From: Bacteroides_E sp964583185
GTDB lineage: Bacteria; Bacteroidota; Bacteroidia; Bacteroidales; Bacteroidaceae
Reading direction: 5' to 3'
DNA: 14,202 bases
Assembly (NCBI GenBank): GCA_964583185.1
Contig: CAZOVL010000076.1
Coordinates: 1-14,202, forward strand
Position 1 is the stretch's first letter; every line of letters begins with the position of its first letter. A program made the translations under genes and the position numbers. Below the pieces are notes generated by a model. That model worked only from the letters and a program-made list of their open reading frames with translations, was not told the DNA's origin and did no database searches. Below are positions 1-7,572 of this stretch, piece after piece.

Positions 1-27
1 TTCTTAGATAAAAAAGTGAGATCATAA
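1..27 (+). CDS. possible 3' end of an upstream gene (partial)
   Basis: Frame 1 is open from the window edge and ends in TAA at 25-27, giving the tail FLDKKVRS. A terminator hairpin begins six bases later, which is where one would expect a gene to end. Eight codons are too few to identify a product, and the open frame could be chance. Confidence 0.3.
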   Translation, partial: FLDKKVRS

Positions 28-60
28 AAAAAGAGGATACAAGTGTATCCTCTTTTTTTT
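26..60. terminator. bidirectional intrinsic terminator
   Basis: An 8-bp perfect stem (GAGGATAC 33-40, GTATCCTC 45-52) closes an AAGT loop. It is flanked by an A-run on the left and eight T on the right, so it reads as a Rho-independent terminator on both strands. It would end a plus-strand gene from outside the window and the small minus-strand ORF at 99-272. Confidence 0.85.
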
Positions 61-98
61 ATTTATATGTTTATTTTTTCTTTTTCATAATTTGGGGC

Positions 99-272
99 TT
101 AACCTCTCAATTGGTTAAGTCTTACCTGGAGTGCTTGACACATAACTCCATTTCCCATAGCTTGGTATCTTTTAATTTGATATTCAAGAGTTTTGATTTC
201 ATTCATTTCCTTTTTCATAATTTTCATTGTTTTGTTTTCTTCACGTTTTGAAGAAGTTTTCTTTTTATCCAT
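99..272 (-). CDS. small Lys-rich hypothetical protein (57 aa)
   Basis: The minus strand has an ATG at 272-270 and a TAA at 101-99, encoding 57 aa. The N-terminal half is very basic and hydrophilic (Lys/Glu/Met). The C-terminal half (about residues 22-56) looks like an amphipathic helix or short coiled coil around EYQIKRYQAMGNGV and ends in LNQLRG. There is one Cys (C45), and no signal peptide or membrane segment. Support for a real gene: a perfect TAnnTTTG box 11 bases upstream of the start (283-290 on this strand) and an intrinsic terminator about 40 bases past the stop. The leader would be only about 5-8 nt. Met codons at 16, 19 and 23 are alternative starts. I do not recognise the family. 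Confidence 0.55.
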   Translation of the reverse strand: MDKKKTSSKREENKTMKIMKKEMNEIKTLEYQIKRYQAMGNGVMCQALQVRLNQLRG

Positions 273-282
273 ATTTCGAGTA

Positions 283-290
283 CAAATATA
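283..290 (-). promoter_or_regulatory. -7 box (TATATTTG) for the small minus-strand ORF
   Basis: On the minus strand the bases read TATATTTG, an exact match to the Bacteroidota -7 consensus TAnnTTTG, 11 bases before the ATG at 272. I see no good -33 TTTG at the expected 19-21 nt, so the promoter rests on the -7 box alone. Confidence 0.5.
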
Positions 291-588
291 GCTCTTTTAT
301 TTGGTAAATATGTTTTGTAACATAATAATTCGTTTGTTTTTATATATATTTAAGAGTAAAAGGGGGTTAAGTGTGTGTTTTTAGTATCTTACTCTATCTA
401 ATATGTTTTTATGGAAGGTTCTTTTTGTTTGGAGAGAAGAGTTTATGGAGGTAAGAAACAGGAGGGCTGAAAAATAAATTGAAGAAGTGAATTCTTTAGT
501 TCTTGTCGGTTGTTCTCTTAAGATTGAGTTAAATGGTTGAGGTAAAACAAACTAAATGAATTTTATTTCACAAAAGAATATTCAATGT
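291..588. other. intergenic stretch without recognisable genes
   Basis: AT-rich spacer between the divergently oriented small ORF and the rimP promoter. Both strands are broken by frequent stops. The best plus-strand frame is 24 codons from the ATG at 403, with no promoter box near it. No tRNA-like fold, repeat or strong hairpin was seen. Confidence 0.6.
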
Positions 589-620
589 CTTGTTTAGAAA
601 AATAAAATTATCTATCTTTG
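589..620 (+). promoter_or_regulatory. promoter of the rimP-nusA-infB operon
   Basis: CTTG at 589-592 (like the -33 TTTG) and TATCTTTG at 613-620 (exact TAnnTTTG -7 box) are separated by 20 nt, the normal spacing for the primary sigma factor of Bacteroidota. Transcription should start near 624-627, giving a leader of about 75 nt before the rimP ATG. Confidence 0.8.
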
Positions 621-629
621 CACCGTTGA

Positions 630-656
630 ATGGATGAAAAGGTGGAGGGGCGCTAA
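630..656 (+). CDS. possible leader micro-ORF (MDEKVEGR)
   Basis: An ATG at 630 opens eight codons ending in TAA at 654-656. It lies a few bases after the predicted transcription start. Its last codons form the 5' arm of the terminator-like hairpin and its stop codon overlaps the CTAA loop. A ribosome on this ORF would block the hairpin. An ORF this short may be chance. Confidence 0.25.
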   Translation: MDEKVEGR

Positions 657-669
657 CGCTCCTTTTTTT
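646..669 (+). terminator. terminator-like hairpin in the rimP leader (candidate attenuator)
   Basis: AGGGGCG (646-652) pairs with CGCTCCT (657-663) through six Watson-Crick pairs and one G-U, around a CTAA loop, followed directly by T664-669. It lies between the promoter at 589-620 and the rimP ATG at 700, so full-length transcripts must read through it. This looks like an intrinsic terminator in a 5' leader. Attenuation is an inference; NusA, encoded downstream, is an obvious candidate regulator. Confidence 0.6.
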
Positions 670-699
670 ATTCTAAAAATTATAAGATAACAAGACTGA

Positions 700-1167
700 A
701 TGATAAAGAAAGAAGTTGTCTATCAAATTGTTGAGGAGTGGCTAGAAGGTAAAGAGTACTTTTTAGTGGAAATAACAATCACTCCAAGTAATAAAATTGT
801 AGTTGAAATTGATCACGCCGAAGGTGTTTGGATTGAAGATTGTGTTAGTTTAAGTCGGTTTATTGAGTCTAAACTCAATAGAGATGAGGAGGACTATGAG
901 TTGGAAGTTGGGTCTGCCGGAATAGGACAGCCCTTTAAGGTGATTCAACAATACTATAACCACATAGGCAAGGAGGTCGAAGTGGGTATTAAAGGTGGGC
1001 AGAAATTAAAAGGAATACTTAAAGAGGTGGATGAAGAGAAGATTGTTTTATCTACTACCGTAAAGTTTAAGCCCGAAGGTGCCAAGCGAGCACAAGAGAA
1101 AGAAGAAGATTTGACCTTGGATTTTGATCAGGTCAACTATACTAAATATCTAATTAGTTTTAAATAG
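700..1167 (+). CDS. rimP: ribosome maturation factor RimP
   Basis: RimP binds the free 30S subunit and helps its late assembly. The 155-aa product has the usual two-domain length. The N-terminal alpha/beta domain spans about residues 1-82 and contains the conserved stretch YELEVGSAGIGQPF, which corresponds to the family's LEVSSPGLxRPL. The C-terminal Sm-like beta-barrel spans about 83-155 (IGKEVEVGIKGGQKLKGIL). The ATG at 700 is the first in frame and fits the family N-terminus. It has no Shine-Dalgarno sequence. rimP is followed after 5 nt by nusA, the classical arrangement in bacteria, and is the first gene of the operon driven from 589-620. Confidence 0.93.
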   Translation: MIKKEVVYQIVEEWLEGKEYFLVEITITPSNKIVVEIDHAEGVWIEDCVSLSRFIESKLNRDEEDYELEVGSAGIGQPFKVIQQYYNHIGKEVEVGIKGGQKLKGILKEVDEEKIVLSTTVKFKPEGAKRAQEKEEDLTLDFDQVNYTKYLISFK

Positions 1168-1172
1168 AGGTT

Positions 1173-2438
1173 ATGGCCAAAAAAGAGGAAACAATCAATT
1201 TAATTGATACATTTTCAGAGTTTAATGAGCTGAAGAATATCGACAAGGCGACTATGGTTAGTGTTCTGGAAGAATCTTTCCGTAGTGTGATTACGAAGAT
1301 GTTTGGCACTGATGAGAATTACGATGTTATTGTAAATCCGGATAAAGGGGATTTTGAGATATGGAGAAATAGAGAGGTAGTAGAAGATGATCAACTTGAA
1401 TCACCTAATTTGGAGATTTCATTAACCGAAGCTCGTAAGATTGATCCTTCTTACCAAGTGGGTGAAGATGTAACAGATGAAGTTCACTTTGCTGAATTTG
1501 GACGCAGAGCTATATTGAATTTAAGACAAACTTTATCTTCAAGAATTCTTGAACTTGAAAAAGATAGTATTTATAATAAGTATATTGAGAAAGTAGGAAC
1601 AATTGTAAGTGGTGAAGTCTATCAGATTTGGAAAAAGGAGATTCTTCTTTTAGACGATGAAGGCACTGAATTGTTATTACCCAAAACGGAACAAATACCT
1701 CGTGATTTCTTCAGAAAGGGAGATGCGGTACGTGCGATTGTGGCTCGTGTTGAAAATCAAAACAACAATCCGAAGATTTATCTATCCAGAACGTCTCCTG
1801 TTTTCTTAGAGAGACTTTTTGAATTGGAAGTACCTGAGATTCACGATGGTTTAATTACAATAAAGAAAGTGGCACGTATCCCCGGCGAGCGTGCAAAAAT
1901 TGCCGTTGAATCATACGATGATCGAATTGATCCGGTAGGAGCTTGTGTGGGAGTAAAAGGTAGTAGAATCCACGGAATAGTGAGAGAGCTACGTAATGAG
2001 AATATTGATGTGATAAACTATACTTCGAACATACAACTATTTATACAACGTGCATTGAGCCCTGCTAAGATAACTTCTATGCGTTTGAACGAAGACGAAC
2101 GTCAAGTTGAAGTTTATTTGCAACCCGATGAGGTTTCTCTTGCTATTGGTAGAGGTGGATTTAATATTAAACTGGCTAGTGAACTAACAGGTTATAATAT
2201 TGATGTTTATCGTGAGCTGGATGAAGGAATTGAAGAAGAGGATATCTTTTTGGATGAATTCAGTGAAGAAATTGATTCGTGGGTGATTGATGCCATAAAA
2301 GGTATTGGAATTGATACAGCTAAAGCCGTATTGAACTCACCTAGAGAAAGGCTGATTGAAGAAGCTGATTTGGAGGAAGAAACAATTGATGAGGTATTAC
2401 GTATTTTGAAATCGGAGTTCGAAGATGAGGACCTATAA
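1173..2438 (+). CDS. nusA: transcription termination/antitermination factor NusA
   Basis: NusA binds RNA polymerase and nascent RNA and modulates pausing, intrinsic termination and antitermination. The 421 residues show, in order: the N-terminal polymerase-binding domain (about 1-130), an S1 domain (about 138-205), KH1 with its GxxG-type loop GVKG at about 260-263, and KH2 with AIGRGG at about 324-329. An acidic C-terminal region (about 350-421) contains a helix-hairpin-helix-like stretch, IKGIGIDTAKAVL, at about 375-387. The tail is shorter than in E. coli NusA (495 aa), with only one such repeat rather than two acidic repeats. The start lies 5 nt after rimP, implying translational coupling. 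NusA could act on the terminator-like hairpin in its own operon leader; that is inference. Confidence 0.95.
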   Translation: MAKKEETINLIDTFSEFNELKNIDKATMVSVLEESFRSVITKMFGTDENYDVIVNPDKGDFEIWRNREVVEDDQLESPNLEISLTEARKIDPSYQVGEDVTDEVHFAEFGRRAILNLRQTLSSRILELEKDSIYNKYIEKVGTIVSGEVYQIWKKEILLLDDEGTELLLPKTEQIPRDFFRKGDAVRAIVARVENQNNNPKIYLSRTSPVFLERLFELEVPEIHDGLITIKKVARIPGERAKIAVESYDDRIDPVGACVGVKGSRIHGIVRELRNENIDVINYTSNIQLFIQRALSPAKITSMRLNEDERQVEVYLQPDEVSLAIGRGGFNIKLASELTGYNIDVYRELDEGIEEEDIFLDEFSEEIDSWVIDAIKGIGIDTAKAVLNSPRERLIEEADLEEETIDEVLRILKSEFEDEDL

Positions 2439-2447
2439 AGTCTTAGG

Positions 2448-2488
2448 CTAGATGACAGTCAGATTCTGATGTTCTACTTGTCGTCTAG
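2448..2488 (+). promoter_or_regulatory. inverted-repeat stem-loop between nusA and infB
   Basis: CTAGATGACA (2448-2457) pairs with TGTCGTCTAG (2479-2488) over 10 bp with one T-G wobble. The 21-nt loop contains a smaller TCAG/CTGA hairpin. No T-tract follows, so it is not a standard terminator. It may be an RNA processing or stability element inside the operon. Function is unknown. Confidence 0.45.
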
Positions 2489-2541
2489 TTGATTAGCATC
2501 AAGAGTGAAAACCCCGTTTTATTTAAGGAAGAATTTATAAT

Positions 2542-5415
2542 ATGACGATAAGATTAAATAGAGTAACAAGGAATTTGAATGTAGGTATTTCCACAGTAGT
2601 GGAGTTTCTACGTAATAAGGGTGTGGAGGTGACAGAGAACCCCAATGCCAAAATAAGTAATGAGCATTATGAAATGCTTATTAAAGAGTTCAGCAAAGAT
2701 AAAAACTTAAAATTAGAGGCTGAGCAGTCCTTTCAAGATAGAAAGAACAAGGATCGTAGTAAAGAAACAGTTGCTATTGAGGGGTATGAGCCGAAAGAAG
2801 AAGAGGAAGAAGTAGTTGCTGAGAAAAAAGAAATAAAAACAGAGGTTCCTGAGGATATCAAACCTAAGTTTACCCAAGTTGGTAAAATAGACTTGGATAA
2901 CATAGGAAAGAAACCTAAAAAAGTAGTGAAGAAAGAGGAAGAACCTGCTGTCAAAGAAGAGCCAAAAACCATAGTGAAAGAGGAGGTAAAAGTACCGGAA
3001 GTTGAAGAGGTTAAAAAAGAGAAGAAGGCTGATTCGAAGAAAGAAGAACACTACGAAGAAGAGAAAGAAGTGAAAAAAGAAGTAAAGGTTATAAAAACTA
3101 AAAAAGAAACCCCAACTATGGTGGTAGAGCCTGAACAAGAGACTGTATCAAAAGAAAAAGATGCCCCAACTAAAAAAGTTCGCGGGAAAGAAGACGAAGA
3201 TGGAGTTTTTCAACTTACCACTTCTGAACTAGTTTCCAATATAAACGTTGTGGGGCAAATTGATTTGGATGCAATCAATCAATCAACTCGCCCTAAACGT
3301 AAGTCGAAAGAGGAAAAACGCAAAGAGCGTGAGAAAAAACAACCTCAAGTGCAAAAAGAAGTACAGAGCGAGGAGGGTAAGAAAAAGAAAAAAAGAGTTC
3401 GTGTAAGTAAAGAGAAGGTTGATATTTCTGAAGGTGTTTCAGGAAAGGAAAAACGTACTGCTCCTGTTACTAAAAAACGTAAAACCTTTAAGAAGCCTGT
3501 AATTAAGCCTGAAATTACTGAGGAGGAAGCAGCACAACAAGTAAGAGAAACCTTGGCTCGTTTAACTAATAGAGGTAGACGTAAAGGCTCTAAGTTCCGT
3601 AGAGAAAGACGTGAACAGGAAACTACTCGTCAAAAAGAAATAGAACAACAACAACAGGCAGAAAGCAAAATCATTAAGTTAACTGAGTTCGTTACGGTTG
3701 CCGAATTGGCAAATATGATGAATGTATCGGTGAACGATGTGATAGCTACTTTTATGAGCATTGGAATTATGGTTTCCATTAATCAACGATTAGATGCTGA
3801 AACCATTAGTTTGGTTGCTGAGGAATATGGTTTTGAAACCGAGTTTGTTAGTGCTGAAGTTGTTGAAGCTGTTGAAGAAGAAGAAGATAATCCGGAAGAT
3901 TTAAGACCTCGTGCACCTATTGTTACAGTGATGGGACACGTGGATCACGGTAAGACTTCCTTATTGGATTATATCCGTAAGGAAAACGTGATTGCCGGTG
4001 AAGCCGGAGGTATAACTCAACATATTGGAGCGTATAACGTAACCCGAAAAGATGGACGTAAAATTACGTTCTTAGATACTCCGGGTCACGAGGCATTTAC
4101 AGCGATGCGTGCTCGTGGAGCAAAAGTAACGGATATTGCTATTATTATTGTGGCAGCAGATGATAGCGTGATGCCCCAAACCAAAGAGGCAATCAATCAT
4201 GCTACTGCAGCAAATGTGCCCATTATTTTTGCAATTAATAAGGTGGATAAACCCACTGCTAATCCGGAGAAAATTAAAGAAGAGTTGGCTGCTATGAACT
4301 TCCTGGTTGAAGACTGGGGAGGAAAATATCAGTCGCAAGATATTTCAGCAAAGCAAGGTCTTGGTGTGGCGGAATTAATGGAGAAAGTTTTACTTGAAGC
4401 AGAAATGCTTGAGTTAAAAGCCAATCCTGATAGAGAAGCTTCCGGGACTATTATTGAGTCTACACTGGACAAGGGTAGAGGATACGTAGCTACTGTTTTA
4501 GTTGCTAATGGTACGCTGAAAATTGGTGATATTGTTTTATCCGGTGTAAGTCACGGACGTGTTAGAGCGATGTTCAATGAGAGAAACCAAAACATTCAAG
4601 AGGCCGGTCCTTCAGAACCTGTATTAATTCTTGGATTAGATGGAGCTCCAGCTGCCGGTGTTGCTTTCCACGTATTGGAAACAGAGCAAGAAGCAAGAGA
4701 GATTGCAGGTAAGCGTGAACAGCTTCAACGTGAACAAGGTTTACGTACTCAGAAAATGTTGACATTGGATGAGGTAGGCCGTCGTATTGCTTTAGGTGAC
4801 TTCCAAGAATTGAATATCATTGTGAAAGGTGACGTGGATGGTTCGGTTGAGGCATTAGCCGACTCGTTACTTAAATTATCTACTGAACAAATACAAGTAA
4901 ATGTAATTCACCAGGGTGTTGGTCAGATATCTGAATCTGATGTGGATTTAGCTGCCGCATCCGAGGCCATTATTATTGGTTTCCAGGTGCGTCCATCGGC
5001 TGCTGCTGAACGTTTGGCAGAACAAGAAGGAGTAGATATTCGCAAGTACTCCATCATTTATGATGCTATTGAAGAGGTTACTGCAGCTATGGAAGGTATG
5101 CTTGCTCCTGTAATGAAAGAGCAAGTTACTGCAACAATAGATGTGCGTGAGGTATTCAAAATTAGTAAAGTGGGACTTGTAGCCGGATGTTTGGTTAAAA
5201 CAGGAAAGGTGAAGAGAAGTGATAAAGCTCGCTTAATCCGTGATGGAATTGTTATCTACACTGGTTCAATAAGTGCACTGAAACGTTTCAAAGATGATGT
5301 TAAGGAAGTGAGTGCAAACTTTGAATGTGGTATAAGCTTGACTAATGGTAATGACATTCAAGTAGGTGACGTTATTGAGGCGTTTGATGAGATAGAGATT
5401 AAACAAAAATTGTAA
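2542..5415 (+). CDS. infB: translation initiation factor IF-2
   Basis: IF2 is the GTPase that places initiator fMet-tRNA on the 30S subunit and promotes 50S joining. The 957 aa comprise an IF2_N-like module (about 1-50), a long low-complexity Lys/Glu-rich linker (about 55-375), a second IF2_N module (about 377-430) and the GTPase core. GTPase motifs are complete: G1 GHVDHGKT 465-472, switch region GGITQHIGAY, G3 DTPGHE 512-517, G4 NKVD 566-569, G5 SAK 602-604. The beta-barrel domain II, domain III and the fMet-tRNA-binding C2 domain follow to the end. The linker has two copies of VGxIDLD (113-119 and 237-243). Length above the E. coli protein (890 aa) is due to the linker, as is usual in Bacteroidota. 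The ATG at 2542 fits the IF2_N start. Confidence 0.97.
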   Translation: MTIRLNRVTRNLNVGISTVVEFLRNKGVEVTENPNAKISNEHYEMLIKEFSKDKNLKLEAEQSFQDRKNKDRSKETVAIEGYEPKEEEEEVVAEKKEIKTEVPEDIKPKFTQVGKIDLDNIGKKPKKVVKKEEEPAVKEEPKTIVKEEVKVPEVEEVKKEKKADSKKEEHYEEEKEVKKEVKVIKTKKETPTMVVEPEQETVSKEKDAPTKKVRGKEDEDGVFQLTTSELVSNINVVGQIDLDAINQSTRPKRKSKEEKRKEREKKQPQVQKEVQSEEGKKKKKRVRVSKEKVDISEGVSGKEKRTAPVTKKRKTFKKPVIKPEITEEEAAQQVRETLARLTNRGRRKGSKFRRERREQETTRQKEIEQQQQAESKIIKLTEFVTVAELANMMNVSVNDVIATFMSIGIMVSINQRLDAETISLVAEEYGFETEFVSAEVVEAVEEEEDNPEDLRPRAPIVTVMGHVDHGKTSLLDYIRKENVIAGEAGGITQHIGAYNVTRKDGRKITFLDTPGHEAFTAMRARGAKVTDIAIIIVAADDSVMPQTKEAINHATAANVPIIFAINKVDKPTANPEKIKEELAAMNFLVEDWGGKYQSQDISAKQGLGVAELMEKVLLEAEMLELKANPDREASGTIIESTLDKGRGYVATVLVANGTLKIGDIVLSGVSHGRVRAMFNERNQNIQEAGPSEPVLILGLDGAPAAGVAFHVLETEQEAREIAGKREQLQREQGLRTQKMLTLDEVGRRIALGDFQELNIIVKGDVDGSVEALADSLLKLSTEQIQVNVIHQGVGQISESDVDLAAASEAIIIGFQVRPSAAAERLAEQEGVDIRKYSIIYDAIEEVTAAMEGMLAPVMKEQVTATIDVREVFKISKVGLVAGCLVKTGKVKRSDKARLIRDGIVIYTGSISALKRFKDDVKEVSANFECGISLTNGNDIQVGDVIEAFDEIEIKQKL

Positions 5416-5427
5416 ACGATATAATGT

Positions 5428-5442
5428 TGTGCCATAGGCACA
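5428..5442 (+). other. small hairpin after infB
   Basis: TGTGCC (5428-5433) and GGCACA (5437-5442) form a perfect 6-bp stem with an ATA loop, 13 bases after the infB stop. No T-run follows, so termination here is unlikely. It may be part of the larger structured spacer described at 5452-5521. Confidence 0.4.
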
Positions 5443-5451
5443 GTAAAATTT

Positions 5452-5521
5452 AAGCATGTGCTAAGGGTCGGATACGGGTGGTAATCATCAAGTATGATTG
5501 GCGACTATAGCACGTGCTTTT
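5452..5521 (+). promoter_or_regulatory. structured RNA element upstream of cvpA
   Basis: Three nested helices can be drawn. The outer stem pairs AAGCATGTGCT (5452-5462) with AGCACGTGCTT (5509-5519) over 11 bp with one U-G. The middle stem pairs GTCG (5467-5470) with CGAC (5502-5505). The inner perfect hairpin pairs AATCAT (5483-5488) with ATGATT (5494-5499) around a CAAGT loop. TTTT follows at 5518-5521 and the cvpA ATG is 15 bases past the outer stem. It could be a weak terminator, a processing site or a cis-regulatory element for cvpA-suf. I do not recognise a known riboswitch class. Confidence 0.5.
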
Positions 5522-5533
5522 GTTATTATAAAT

Positions 5534-6037
5534 ATGTCAGCATTGGATATTGTTATACTTATAATTGTAGGATTAGGAGCTCTTGTGGGTTTCTTTAGAG
5601 GATTTATCAAGCAATTAGCATCTATTCTTAGTTTGGTTGTAGGTCTTATGGTTGCTAAATCTTTTTACCTCTCCTTGACCTATTATATACACCCTCATTA
5701 TGTGGAGTCATTAACTACAGCTCGTGTGATTTCTTTTATTGCAATCTGGATTATCATATCTATTGTTTTTGCTGTTGTGGCTTCTGTCATAACTAAAGGT
5801 CTTAATATCATTGCTTTGGGCTGGTTAAATCGTTTACTAGGTTTTGCCTTAGGAGGAGTGAAGTACTTTATTCTAATCAGCCTATGTATAAGCCTAATTG
5901 AGTTTATCGATTCTAATAATAAGTTAATTAGTGAAACAAAAAAGAGGGATTCAATGTTATACTATCCAATGAATAAAATAACAGAATCTTTTGTTCCTGT
6001 TGCAAAAAAAGCCTACGACTTTATGTTAACGGAATAA
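5534..6037 (+). CDS. cvpA: CvpA family membrane protein
   Basis: A 167-aa inner-membrane protein of the CvpA/colicin V production family, whose E. coli member is needed for colicin V production and supports envelope function. Four hydrophobic segments are visible at about residues 5-21, 28-42, 63-86 and 100-123. Family features include GALVGFFRGFIKQLA after the first segment and LNRLLGFALGG before the last. The C-terminal 40 residues are soluble. The frame is open upstream to a TTG at 5498, but that adds 12 residues encoded in the RNA stem at 5502-5519. The ATG at 5534 gives the usual CvpA N-terminus (MSALDIV), so I chose it. Its exact role here is unknown. Lying between infB and sufB, it is probably co-transcribed with both. 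Confidence 0.85.
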   Translation: MSALDIVILIIVGLGALVGFFRGFIKQLASILSLVVGLMVAKSFYLSLTYYIHPHYVESLTTARVISFIAIWIIISIVFAVVASVITKGLNIIALGWLNRLLGFALGGVKYFILISLCISLIEFIDSNNKLISETKKRDSMLYYPMNKITESFVPVAKKAYDFMLTE

Positions 6038-6082
6038 GAAAGTCTATATAGTATTATCTTTCAGATTTATAAAGAGTTAAAG

Positions 6083-7534
6083 ATGACAGAACAAAACAAG
6101 TATGTAAAGAAATTTACAGAGAAAAAATATAAGTACGGATTTACCACAGATGTATATACTGAGGTAATTGATAAAGGATTAAATGAGGATGTAGTTCGTT
6201 TGATTTCTTCAAAGAAAAACGAACCCGAGTGGTTGTTGGAGTATCGGTTAAAAGCTTATCGTTTTTGGCTGACATTAGAGATGCCTAAATGGCCTCATCT
6301 TCGGATTCCTGAAATAGATTATCAGGATATATCCTATTATGCTGATCCAACGGCAGTAAAAGAGGGAGCACCCAAGAGTTTAGATGAAGTCGATCCAGAA
6401 CTGCTAAAAACTTTTAATAAGTTAGGTATTCCTTTAGAAGAACAAATGGCCTTATCGGGTATTGCTGTTGACGCAGTAATGGATTCTGTTTCAGTTAAAA
6501 CTACGTTCAAAGCTACATTAATGGAGAAAGGTATTATCTTTTGCTCCTTTAGTGAGGCCGTTAGAGAACATCCCGATTTAGTGAAAAAATACTTGGGTTC
6601 TGTTGTTCCTTATCGAGATAACTATTTTGCAGCATTAAATTCAGCTGTATTTTCAGATGGATCATTTGTGTACATACCTAAAGGAGTTCGTTGCCCCATG
6701 GAGCTGTCCACTTATTTTAGAATAAATTCGGCAGATACAGGACAGTTTGAACGTACTTTAATTATTGCTGAAGACGATTCTTATGTGTCTTACTTAGAAG
6801 GGTGTACTGCTCCAATGCGTGATACAAACCAACTTCATGCTGCCATTGTGGAAATTATTGTACACGATAGAGCTGAAGTAAAGTATAGCACTGTTCAAAA
6901 CTGGTTCCCTGGTGATGCAGAAGGAAAAGGTGGAGTTTATAATTTTGTGACTAAACGAGGTCATTGCAAGGGGGTAGATAGTAAATTGTCTTGGACGCAA
7001 GTGGAAACAGGATCGGCAATTACCTGGAAATATCCTTCGTGTATTCTCTCAGGAGATCGCTCAGTAGGAGAGTTTTATAGCGTGGCTGTAACCAACCATT
7101 TTCAACAAGCCGATACAGGAACAAAAATGATTCATTTGGGGAAAGATACCAGCAGTACAATCATCAGTAAAGGTATTTCTGCGGGAAAAAGTGAAAATTC
7201 GTATCGTGGATTGGTTCGTGTGGGTAAGAATGCTGAGAATGCCCGGAATTATACGGAATGCGATTCTTTACTCTTAGGAGATAAGTGTGGAGCTCATACT
7301 TTCCCTTACATTGACATCCATAATGATACAGCCATTGTTGAACACGAAGCAACAACAAGTAAAATAAATGAAGATCAGATTTTTTATTGTAATCAACGAG
7401 GAATTGGAATGGAAGATGCAATAGGACTGATTGTCAACGGATATGCAAAAGAGGTAATTAATAAACTTCCTATGGAGTTTGCAGTTGAGGCTCAAAAATT
7501 ACTTTCCATTTCATTGGAAGGTAGTGTGGGGTAA
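6083..7534 (+). CDS. sufB: Fe-S cluster assembly scaffold protein SufB
   Basis: SufB is the main scaffold of the cytosolic SufBC2D complex, on which Fe-S clusters are built from SufS-derived sulfur. At 483 aa it is the normal full length (E. coli 495). The C-terminal beta-helix and helical region is strongly conserved: NYTECDSLLLG, CGAHTFPY, EHEATTSKI and the end LLSISLEGSVG. Aligned from the C-terminus, C393 matches E. coli C405, and H421 and E422 match H433 and E434, the residues needed for cluster assembly. The ATG at 6083 begins MTEQNKYVKKF. It follows cvpA by 45 nt and precedes sufC by 38 nt. There is no strong promoter in the gap (TATCTTTC at 6055 misses the final G and lacks a -33), so expression probably comes from upstream. 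Confidence 0.97.
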   Translation: MTEQNKYVKKFTEKKYKYGFTTDVYTEVIDKGLNEDVVRLISSKKNEPEWLLEYRLKAYRFWLTLEMPKWPHLRIPEIDYQDISYYADPTAVKEGAPKSLDEVDPELLKTFNKLGIPLEEQMALSGIAVDAVMDSVSVKTTFKATLMEKGIIFCSFSEAVREHPDLVKKYLGSVVPYRDNYFAALNSAVFSDGSFVYIPKGVRCPMELSTYFRINSADTGQFERTLIIAEDDSYVSYLEGCTAPMRDTNQLHAAIVEIIVHDRAEVKYSTVQNWFPGDAEGKGGVYNFVTKRGHCKGVDSKLSWTQVETGSAITWKYPSCILSGDRSVGEFYSVAVTNHFQQADTGTKMIHLGKDTSSTIISKGISAGKSENSYRGLVRVGKNAENARNYTECDSLLLGDKCGAHTFPYIDIHNDTAIVEHEATTSKINEDQIFYCNQRGIGMEDAIGLIVNGYAKEVINKLPMEFAVEAQKLLSISLEGSVG

Positions 7535-7572
7535 CTAGCAATCAATAGGAATTCATATAAAATGACAGAACA

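Noticed and set aside
403..477. 24-codon plus-strand ORF in the left intergenic region
   Set aside because: Short, no promoter box or conserved feature; expected by chance in this length of sequence.
2713..3138. Minus-strand ORFs rich in Phe/Tyr/Leu or Ser/Phe opposite infB
   Set aside because: They are the complement of the Lys/Glu-rich IF2 linker, whose AAA/GAA codons rarely give stops on the other strand. No promoter or family resemblance.
5498..5533. TTG-initiated 12-residue extension of CvpA
   Set aside because: The bases are largely the 3' arm of the RNA stem at 5502-5519, and the ATG at 5534 gives the family N-terminus.
6055..6062. TATCTTTC as a promoter for sufB
   Set aside because: It lacks the final G of TAnnTTTG and has no TTTG/TTG at 19-21 nt upstream. 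Co-transcription from upstream explains sufB equally well.
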